Positions 7,558 to 13,087 of a DNA stretch of 13,087 bases are shown piece after piece. The stretch is taken from positions 1-13,087 of the forward strand of contig CATMVR010000062.1 in NCBI GenBank assembly GCA_950075905.1. Direction: 5' to 3'. The position numbers were made by a program, and so were the translations under genes. The stretch's first letter is position 1; each line of letters opens with the position of its first letter. This DNA comes from an uncultured Persicitalea sp. (GTDB lineage Bacteria > Bacteroidota > Bacteroidia > Cytophagales > Spirosomataceae). A model generated the notes under the pieces. The model had not been told where the DNA came from. It worked only from the letters and a program-made list of their open reading frames with translations, and did not search any database.

Positions 7558-8505
7558 ATGGCGACAGGTCTTCTCGCACTTCTGGATGACGTGGCGGCAC
7601 TGGTAAAAGTCAGTGCCGCAACCCTGGATGATGTTCCGACGCAGGTAGCAAAAACAACCGGTAAGGTTTCTGGCATCGTTATCGATGATACGGCCGTAAC
7701 CCCCAAATACGTAGTGGGCCTCGACCCGAAGCGCGAACTCTCCATCATCTACCAGATTGCGAAAAAGTCGCTCGTCAATAAGGCTCTATACCTTGGCCCG
7801 GCCGCCCTGCTGCTCGGCTACTTTGCTCCGTGGGCCATCCCCTACCTGCTTATGGTGGGTGGGGCGTTCCTGTGTTTTGAGGGGTACGAGAAAGTCCATT
7901 CTATTTTCAGCAAATCGGCCCACGCCCCGGATGACGAGCCCACCGAAGAGATGAAGGTGATTACGCCCGAAGAGCTGGAAAAAGAGCGGGTAGGGAGCGC
8001 GGTGCGAACCGACTTTATCCTTTCCGCCGAAATCATGGCCATTGCCTATGCCACCGTGGCCGACAGCCCCTTGATGAACCAGATCGTGGTGTTATTCGTG
8101 GTAGCTATCTTCATCACCGTTGCCGTGTATGGTTTTGTGGCCCTGATTGTAAAGGCAGACGACATTGGGGTACACATGGCCAAAGAGCGGTTCAATCCAA
8201 CGACCCGAAAGATCGGGCGCGGTATTGTGAAGTCGATGCCGGGCTTTTTGAAAATACTGGGCTATGTAGGCACGGCCGCCATGCTGTGGGTGGGAGCCGA
8301 AATTATCGCCCATGGGATACCCTTTCTGCACCACTCCGTAGAAGCCCTGGAACATTCGCTGGCCAGCGTACCGATACTGGCCTGGCTGGTTAAAGTGCTG
8401 GTGCTGGCACTTGGTGGGGTACTCTTGGGAGCGGTGATCGCTCAGGTGGTGACTTTGGGTAGCAGGCTATTTAAGCGTTCTGAGGAAAAGCCGGTGCATG
8501 GGTAG
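7558..8505 (+). CDS. yedI: YedI-type inner-membrane protein (DUF808)
   Basis: A 315-residue membrane protein of full family length. The opening MATGLLALLDDVAALVKVSA and the segments KTTGKVSGIVIDDTAVTP (33-50), VGLDPKRELSII (53-64) and FEGYEKVHS (107-115) are diagnostic of DUF808/YedI. Hydrophobic stretches lie at about 77-106, 173-199, 232-252 and 276-302. A charged loop at 116-152 (PDDEPTEEMKV...EKERVG) separates the first pair. The molecular function of the family is not established. The ATG is chosen because the family signature starts immediately at it. It stands alone, 208 bp after the isomerase and with its own promoter candidate. The AT-rich decayed island begins right after its stop. 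Confidence 0.93.
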   Translation: MATGLLALLDDVAALVKVSAATLDDVPTQVAKTTGKVSGIVIDDTAVTPKYVVGLDPKRELSIIYQIAKKSLVNKALYLGPAALLLGYFAPWAIPYLLMVGGAFLCFEGYEKVHSIFSKSAHAPDDEPTEEMKVITPEELEKERVGSAVRTDFILSAEIMAIAYATVADSPLMNQIVVLFVVAIFITVAVYGFVALIVKADDIGVHMAKERFNPTTRKIGRGIVKSMPGFLKILGYVGTAAMLWVGAEIIAHGIPFLHHSVEALEHSLASVPILAWLVKVLVLALGGVLLGAVIAQVVTLGSRLFKRSEEKPVHG

Positions 8506-8541
8506 GGGGATAATTAGCCGTTAGTGAATTATTCCGGTCAG

Positions 8542-8751
8542 TCAGTACAGAAAACCAAACAGCCACAGGGGTACCTTTTTCCCAAAGCCGATTTCGATCC
8601 CATCCGCGGCAATCAGGTAGTCTGCTGCCTCCCTGACCTGGGCCGTAGATTTCCCTTTGCCTCCTACTTCAATTGTGAGTCCATGGCTATGAAAATCACC
8701 GGCTTTGGGGGCTTGATATTGTCGATTAAAGAAGACAATTTCAATTGTATT
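8542..8751 (-). pseudogene. C-terminal remnant of a DUF4143-type AAA ATPase
   Basis: The last 69 codons of a minus-strand open frame (which extends up to 8955) read NTIEIVFFNRQ, then LTIEVGGKGKSTAQ near the middle, and end DGIEIGFGKKVPLWLFGFLY. This ending is what I recognise as the tail of the Bacteroidota ATP-binding protein family with DUF4143, which are normally about 380-400 residues. The P-loop ATPase domain and everything before this tail are missing, and the residues encoded upstream in the same frame (8752-8955) do not resemble the family. I therefore read it as a truncated, dead copy rather than a gene of 137 residues. It sits 36 bp beyond the DUF808 stop in the opposite orientation. 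Confidence 0.6.
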
Positions 8752-9155
8752 TTGTCGAATGGAGAAGTCAAAAGGGTGTATTTCAGTTTTGTTATGCTGC
8801 CATTCTGCACTTGTGAACCACGGTTTCCCATTGTCCGCTGAGTTCACAGGCCCTGAGGTTGAGCACGTGCTGATTTCTATGACAAGACCAAAGAAAAATC
8901 CACGGATTAGGAGCTTGACTTGGGTGTTACTTATGATCCCGGCTTTGTCCATCACAGGGCGACGGCTTGAAAAATAGCACTTTTTTACTTGATTTTATCT
9001 TCGCTAACGGGGTATCTTGGCCGTATGACGAACCTCTACTTGATTATACTAGACTTTTGCGTTAAATTGAGTCTGTGATTTAACAGAACTATCTAGTGGC
9101 CGAGAATGGATATCATTACCGAAATGAGGCATTACACTATTTTACTTGATCGATT
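8752..9155. other. AT-rich decayed region without an intact gene
   Basis: No complete gene is supported here. One plus-strand frame (8863-8967) reads protein-like across an internal stop (ADFYDKTKEKSTD, stop, ELDLGVTYDPGF), which may be a fragment of a dead coding sequence. I cannot assign it to a family. TACTTGAT occurs three times (8986, 9037 and 9143), the last just before the antitoxin start, and an inverted repeat lies at 9061-9084. Base composition is clearly more AT-rich than the flanking genes. Confidence 0.4.
9061..9084. promoter_or_regulatory. Inverted repeat upstream of the toxin-antitoxin genes
   Basis: GTTAAAT (9061-9067) and ATTTAAC (9078-9084) form a perfect 7-bp inverted repeat with a 10-nt centre, 72 nt before the antitoxin start. 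Antitoxins commonly bind such palindromes to repress their own operon, so this is a candidate operator. It is AT-rich and short, and could be chance. Confidence 0.3.
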
Positions 9156-9368
9156 ATGAAACAAATAACGCTCAATATACCTGATAGTAAGTTTGATTTT
9201 TTTATGCAGTTGGTTCGATCGCTGAATTTTGTCCAAATAGCCAACCCCACTAGTGAATATGATCCCACGTATGTAGCAACTATTCAAAAAAGCCTGCAAG
9301 AATACGACGAGGGAGAATTTACTAGTGTTGATAAAGAGGATCTCAAAGGCTTCTTGGGGCTTGAATGA
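9156..9368 (+). CDS. Antitoxin of a YoeB/Txe-type module
   Basis: A 70-residue protein. The start MKQITLNIPDSKFDFFMQLV and the acidic C-terminal half (QEYDEGEFTSVDKEDLKGFL) resemble small Bacteroidota antitoxins of the DUF2683 type. The ordered N-terminal part is expected to dimerise or bind DNA and the acidic tail to wrap around the toxin (inference from TA families). Its stop overlaps the toxin start by 4 nt (ATGA), the usual translational coupling with the antitoxin first. Its family name alone is less certain than its role, which rests mainly on the linked toxin. Confidence 0.85.
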   Translation: MKQITLNIPDSKFDFFMQLVRSLNFVQIANPTSEYDPTYVATIQKSLQEYDEGEFTSVDKEDLKGFLGLE

Positions 9369-9634
9369 GCTATCGACTCGATTTTACCCGACAGGCCCGA
9401 AGCGATATTGATTTTCATAAGAAATCGGGCAATAAAGCGATTCTCAAAAAGTTACTCTCACTTTTAGAGGAGCTCGCTGAGCATCCTCTCACTGGTACAG
9501 GCAAGCCTGAAGCTCTCAAATACGATTTGGCCGGGTTGTGGTCTCGACGTATTAACCACGAGCACCGGCTTGTATATAAGGTTATAGATGATACTGTTGT
9601 TGTGGTTCTAGCCGCAAAAGGACACTATCAATAG
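9365..9634 (+). CDS. yoeB: YoeB/Txe-family mRNA interferase toxin
   Basis: An 89-residue RelE-superfamily toxin that would cleave mRNA in the ribosomal A site. By hand alignment to E. coli YoeB, GTGKPEALKYDLAGLWSRRI (44-63) and NHEHRLVYKV (64-73) are strongly conserved. The catalytic residues correspond to Glu49 (YoeB Glu46), Arg68 (Arg65) and His87-Tyr88 (His83-Tyr84) in the ending AKGHYQ, so the toxin looks active. The start overlaps the antitoxin stop. The pair sits in an AT-rich, gene-decayed stretch between ordinary housekeeping-like genes, which fits horizontal arrival. No clear terminator follows: a 7-bp hairpin at 9658-9680 (TTCCTAT/ATAGGAA) lacks a U-run. Confidence 0.93.
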   Translation: MSYRLDFTRQARSDIDFHKKSGNKAILKKLLSLLEELAEHPLTGTGKPEALKYDLAGLWSRRINHEHRLVYKVIDDTVVVVLAAKGHYQ

Positions 9635-9716
9635 ACAAAAAAGTATTGCCGACAATCTTCCTATTCCGGGAGTATAGGAAAATTATCACCACGGATTTTG
9701 ATAGAAGTAGCCCCCC

Positions 9717-12700
9717 CTACTGCACCACTCCACTACCCCCCAATCCATACACCCGAAAAGCCTGCCCATTGGTCCCTACCACGAGGCGGTTGCCTACCAC
9801 GCACAGGCCGCGCACGTCGCCGCGGAGTTGCAGGCCCGACTGGCGGGGGGGCAGGTGGGTGAAGCCGCCCTTTTGGTCGTTGATCAACACGCAGCCGTAG
9901 TTGGCATCCAGGTTACCGATACGCACGCGGCTGCGGGTTTGATTGCCGGCCAGGATCACATCCATATAGCCATCGCCGTTCACATCGGCCGTTGCCTGCG
10001 CGTAGACCGGGGCAAACTGCGTCTGAATCGGCAGGAGTTTCTGCGTGAAGGTACCGCCGTTATTGACAAGGTACCCCGTAGCCAAGGTATTGATGGTAGA
10101 CTTTTGCGGCGTTTTGTCCTTGAATTCGCCCAGAATCTCGTCAATCGTTGCCGTGGAGTACGACTCGTGGGTGACGTACTTCTTTTTCAGGCTCACCAAC
10201 TGGTCCGATAGCTCGTCGCGGCTATACGCCGGGTAGGTTTTATCCTGAATGGCGTAGGCCAGGATTGGGTCGAGCTTGCCATTGTTGTCAAAATCTTCGG
10301 TGAAGAGCGTCATCGGGAAGTCGTTGGAGGCTTTCAGCTGCGAGTTCAGGCCGTAGTTGCCCACGATCAGGTCGGGATCTCCGTCCTTGTCAAAATCTCC
10401 GGCCACGATGCTTTGCCAGAAGCCTGTCAGAGTATTCAGTTCGTCTTCTACCCGCACCAGAGTACCCCGCTCGTTGTGCAGGCGGATGATGCCGGTCCAC
10501 TCACCAACGGCCACAATATCGTCGTAGCCGTCTTTGTCGTAGTCAATGACGCAGGCATCGGTGAGCAAGCCCAGGTTTTCCAGAGCCGGGTTTTCTACCT
10601 TACTAAACTTCCCGTTGTCATTGCGGTACAGGCGGCTGGGATTGAATTTGGGGTACGACGTAGGCACCACCGAGCCCCCCACAAACAAATCCAGATCGCC
10701 GTCTTTGTCAAAATCAATTACCTCTACGTGACTATCGGAAAAATTCTCGGCTACCAGCGCGTCAAAGTCTTTGGTAAAATGGCCCTTGCCGTCGTTTTTG
10801 TAGAGGCGGTTTTGCAGCATGAGGTCGTTGGGCAGGTACTCGTAGCCACCACTCGTGACGTACAAGTCGAGGTCACCGTCTTTATCCACGTCAAAAAATA
10901 CCGCATCGGTATCGGTACACAGTTCATCCTGTCGGAACTCCGGCTGCACGGAAGCCGTGAACTGCCCGCTGGGCTGCTGCAACCAGAGTTGTCCCGCCTG
11001 CCGCTTGCCCCCGCCCAGGTAGATATCTTCCAGGCCATCGCCGTTGACATCCCCTTTGGCGATGCGTGGCCCCTGGTAGGAGTACATGTGCAGTAATAGT
11101 AGCTGTCTATTAAAATCGTTGAGCGGTTGCTGCTCGTGCCCGCTGAGCGTTTGGGTGAGCGAAAACAGCGGAGCCGTGGCAGGTACGGGCTGGAAAGTAC
11201 CCGTATAGTTGGGCGCATAGCTGACGGTAAGTAGCTGGTCGGCCTTGATGCCGGTCAGTTTCTGCGCTTTGCCGTCGGGCCATACCACCACCAGACTGTC
11301 AAGGGCAGTGTGGGTACCCAGCCCCAGATGCACGGGGGCCTGTATGCTGCTCTGGTAGCCATGGGTGGGGGTCACGTAGCGGTACTGGCGCAGGTCGCCG
11401 CTGTATGCGTACAGTTGGGCACCGGCGGTGCTTTGTCCTTTGGCGGGCGTCAGGCTGACGACCAGGTAGTGGCCCAGCTCTTTTTCACGGCTCAGGTTTT
11501 GGTACACGTAGGCCTTTTCGTTGATGTTGTTGGTGACCAGTTCCAGGTCGCCATCGTTGTCCAGATCCACGTAGACGGCCCCGTTGGAAATCACCGGCGT
11601 GTCAAAGCCCCAGTCTTTTTGCTTGTTAGAAAAGGTCAGATTTTGTTCGTTACGGAAGATGTAGTTGGGTGTTTTAGTAGAAGGCATCTGCGCAATAATC
11701 TCATCCAGGTTCTGGGCATTTTTCTGGCGCTCATCCGCATAGTACTTCATGAAATCCATATTGGTATAGTCGCGCAGGTAGCCGTTGGTCACGAAGAGGT
11801 CCTGAAAGCCGTCGTTGTCGTAGTCGGCCAGCAGCGCCGACCAGCTCCAGTCGGTATTGGACACCCCCGCAATCTGCCCGATTTCGCTATACGTACCATC
11901 ACCGTTGTTGAGTTGCAGCATATTGCGCATGATTTCGGGGTGAAAGCCATTGCGGAGCATAGATAGGTAAGCCTCGTAGCGGTCAGGACCAAAGAGTAGC
12001 TTCTGCCGCTTGTTGTCCTCGGGCAGCATATCAGTGGTCATGATGTCGGGCAGGAGGTCGTTATTAATATCGCCCACGTCGTTGCCCATCGAGAAGTAGC
12101 TCGTGTGATTGGTAGTCCGGTCAATCACATCGCTGAACGTCCCGTCCTGATTATTCACGTAGAAGTAATCGCTCTCGATATAGTCGTTCGATACATACAG
12201 GTCCGGCCAGCCGTCACCGTTGAGATCAGCTACGTGGATGCCGAGCCCAAAGCCGATGGGATTTCCTTTGATGCCGGCCTCCTTACTTACGTCGACAAAC
12301 TTGCCGTTGTCATTGCGGAGCAGGCGATCACCAGCAAGGGTATCGCGCATGGCGTGCACAGCCTGTACATCAAAGCGGTTGAAATCTTCCACATTATGGT
12401 TCAGCAGGTAGGCGTCCAGGTCGCCATCGCGGTCGTAGTCGAAGAAAGCCGTTTGGGTAGTGTAGGTAGCCAGGTCCAGGCCGTAGTCAGCGGCGCGTTC
12501 GGTGAAGGTTAGGTCCTGGTTGTTAATGTAGAGTTTGTTCTTGCGCAGGGCGGGATTATCGATATTTCCAGACACTGATACATAGATATCCTGCCAGCCG
12601 TCATTATTGATATCCACGATCGTTACCCCTGTTTTCCACTCTTTGTTCCAAGAGATGCCTGCTTTTACAGTAATGTCTTCAAACTCCAATGGTTTGCCAT

Positions 12701-12977
12701 CCCGAACCCCTTTGTTCAGGTACAACTTATCCGGGCCCTGATTGGCGGTAAAGTACAGATCGGTGAAGCCGTCGTTATTAAAGTCAGCCGCGGCTACGCC
12801 ACCGCCGTTGTAGAAGTACTCGTAGTTGAGCACATTGTCCTGCTCATTTTCCTGGATGGCATTTATAAACTCAATGCCGGTCTGGTCAGAATCCAGCCGC
12901 TCAAAAATGGAGTCGGAGGGAGTGCTCTTACAGGCCAGAAAAAGCGGAGCTAAAAGAAAGACTCTAAAAAAATTCAT
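9717..12977 (-). CDS. FG-GAP/VCBS repeat lipoprotein with ASPIC/UnbV domain (CRTAC1-like)
   Basis: A 1086-residue exported protein. The N-terminus MNFFRVFLLAPLFLAC is a lipoprotein signal peptide with the lipobox LFLA-Cys16. About fourteen calcium-binding-type DxNxDG motifs follow, for example DFNNDGFTDL near 65, DINNDGWQDI near 122, DLNGDGWPDL near 250, DYDNDGFQDL near 388, DVNGDGLEDI near 642, DFDKDGDLDL near 757 and DVNGDGYMDV near 1020. They mark beta-propeller blades. One near 303 (DINNDLLPDI) lacks the glycine. An ASPIC/UnbV domain lies between two propeller halves at about 502-590 (GAQLYAYSGD, then LDSLVVVWPDGK). In Bacteroidota such lipoproteins are usually outer-membrane anchored and encoded next to SusC/SusD-type uptake genes; the role is probably surface binding of a polymer, not demonstrated. 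It follows another minus-strand gene beyond a strong terminator and has its own -7 motif. The antisense strand carries long spurious ORFs caused by the repeats. Confidence 0.93.
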   Translation of the reverse strand: MNFFRVFLLAPLFLACKSTPSDSIFERLDSDQTGIEFINAIQENEQDNVLNYEYFYNGGGVAAADFNNDGFTDLYFTANQGPDKLYLNKGVRDGKPLEFEDITVKAGISWNKEWKTGVTIVDINNDGWQDIYVSVSGNIDNPALRKNKLYINNQDLTFTERAADYGLDLATYTTQTAFFDYDRDGDLDAYLLNHNVEDFNRFDVQAVHAMRDTLAGDRLLRNDNGKFVDVSKEAGIKGNPIGFGLGIHVADLNGDGWPDLYVSNDYIESDYFYVNNQDGTFSDVIDRTTNHTSYFSMGNDVGDINNDLLPDIMTTDMLPEDNKRQKLLFGPDRYEAYLSMLRNGFHPEIMRNMLQLNNGDGTYSEIGQIAGVSNTDWSWSALLADYDNDGFQDLFVTNGYLRDYTNMDFMKYYADERQKNAQNLDEIIAQMPSTKTPNYIFRNEQNLTFSNKQKDWGFDTPVISNGAVYVDLDNDGDLELVTNNINEKAYVYQNLSREKELGHYLVVSLTPAKGQSTAGAQLYAYSGDLRQYRYVTPTHGYQSSIQAPVHLGLGTHTALDSLVVVWPDGKAQKLTGIKADQLLTVSYAPNYTGTFQPVPATAPLFSLTQTLSGHEQQPLNDFNRQLLLLHMYSYQGPRIAKGDVNGDGLEDIYLGGGKRQAGQLWLQQPSGQFTASVQPEFRQDELCTDTDAVFFDVDKDGDLDLYVTSGGYEYLPNDLMLQNRLYKNDGKGHFTKDFDALVAENFSDSHVEVIDFDKDGDLDLFVGGSVVPTSYPKFNPSRLYRNDNGKFSKVENPALENLGLLTDACVIDYDKDGYDDIVAVGEWTGIIRLHNERGTLVRVEDELNTLTGFWQSIVAGDFDKDGDPDLIVGNYGLNSQLKASNDFPMTLFTEDFDNNGKLDPILAYAIQDKTYPAYSRDELSDQLVSLKKKYVTHESYSTATIDEILGEFKDKTPQKSTINTLATGYLVNNGGTFTQKLLPIQTQFAPVYAQATADVNGDGYMDVILAGNQTRSRVRIGNLDANYGCVLINDQKGGFTHLPPRQSGLQLRGDVRGLCVVGNRLVVGTNGQAFRVYGLGGSGVVQ

Positions 12978-13001
12978 GCAAAAGAGGTTTTACCAGAAAG
13001 T

Positions 13002-13009
13002 CAAATTTA
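13002..13009 (-). promoter_or_regulatory. Candidate -7 promoter element of the FG-GAP lipoprotein gene
   Basis: On the minus strand TAAATTTG (13009 to 13002) is a perfect TAnnTTTG match, with its first bases inside the foot of the terminator hairpin. TTTCC in the hairpin lies 19 nt upstream, near the expected -33 position. Transcription would begin around 12994 and leave a leader of under 20 nt before the ATG at 12977. Confidence 0.5.
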
Positions 13010-13048
13010 CAAAAAAGCGCCTTTATGTGGAAAGGCGCTTTTTTGTAA
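13007..13048 (-). terminator. Strong intrinsic terminator upstream of the lipoprotein gene
   Basis: TTACAAAAAAGCGCCTTT (13007-13024) pairs perfectly with AAAGGCGCTTTTTTGTAA (13031-13048) around a 6-nt loop, giving an 18-bp stem whose distal arm ends in a T-run on either strand. It begins 20 nt after the stop codon of the minus-strand gene at the right edge, so it most likely ends that transcript before the lipoprotein gene. Confidence 0.88.
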
Positions 13049-13068
13049 GGGTCAGGAATACTGAATAA

Positions 13069-13087
13069 TTATTTCACATCCCACCAC
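13069..13087 (-). CDS. 3' end of a minus-strand gene cut by the window edge
   Basis: Reading the minus strand, the last visible codons are Trp-Trp-Asp-Val-Lys followed by TAA at 13071-13069, and the terminator starts 20 nt later. The tight spacing to a perfect hairpin supports this as a true gene end. From the neighbouring FG-GAP/ASPIC lipoprotein, a SusD/RagB-type outer-membrane lipoprotein would be a natural guess, but five residues cannot show it. Confidence 0.45.

Noticed and set aside
8524..8841. Plus-strand 105-codon ORF after the DUF808 gene
   Set aside because: It is antisense to the DUF4143-type tail, which has recognisable sequence; this product has none and no promoter box.
8752..8955. 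N-terminal two-fifths of the 137-codon minus-strand ORF as part of a real gene
   Set aside because: It does not resemble the ATPase family expected upstream of the recognised tail, so the frame is probably open by chance across a truncation junction.
9658..9680. 7-bp hairpin after the toxin gene as a terminator
   Set aside because: The stem is short and AT-rich with a 9-nt loop, and there is no U-run on either strand.
9711..9717. Run of seven C at the lipoprotein stop as a phase-variation tract
   Set aside because: The tract starts at the last base of the stop codon, outside the coding part, so slippage would not change the protein.
10413..11966. Long plus-strand ORFs with valine-rich repetitive products
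   Set aside because: They are the antisense of the repeated DxNxDG codons of the lipoprotein gene.

Overview
The window looks like a chromosomal segment of a Bacteroidota bacterium, most likely from the Cytophagales (Spirosoma/Dyadobacter-like). The assignment rests on three things. Several genes are preceded by TAnnTTTG, the -7 element of the Bacteroidota primary sigma factor, and Shine-Dalgarno sites are absent. The gene families are typical of the group: a large FG-GAP/ASPIC lipoprotein, a long-headed bacterial SNF2 protein, a stand-alone cupin phosphomannose isomerase and a PUL-style Na+:solute symporter. The closest-looking protein families are those of Cytophagales. No rRNA, tRNA, CRISPR array, insertion sequence or phage gene is visible.

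Layout. (1) Positions 1-2303, minus strand: a YpfJ-type zinc metallopeptidase followed by the N-terminal 464 residues of a SNF2-family helicase that runs off the left edge. (2) 2596-3749: ilvE, a branched-chain aminotransferase, alone and ending in a strong hairpin shared with the convergent gene. (3) 3824-7349: an AraC-type regulator on the minus strand, divergent from a 609-residue sodium:solute symporter. The symporter is followed on the same strand by a cupin-type mannose-6-phosphate isomerase. This reads as a small sugar-uptake locus, though the substrate cannot be told from sequence. (4) 7558-8505: a YedI/DUF808 membrane protein with its own promoter. (5) 8506-9716: a visibly AT-richer stretch with decayed coding sequence, including the C-terminal tail of a DUF4143-type ATPase, and an intact YoeB/Txe-type toxin-antitoxin pair. 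(6) 9717-12977, minus strand: a 1086-residue FG-GAP/ASPIC-UnbV lipoprotein. Upstream of it lie a near-perfect 18-bp terminator hairpin and the last five codons of another minus-strand gene cut by the right edge.

Most of the window is ordinary. I did not find a clear new multi-gene system. The points most worth a second look are the terminator/promoter overlap in front of the lipoprotein gene, the decayed AT-rich island carrying the toxin-antitoxin pair, the regulator-symporter-isomerase locus of unknown substrate, and a tiny duplicated-start upstream ORF overlapping the araC-type gene.
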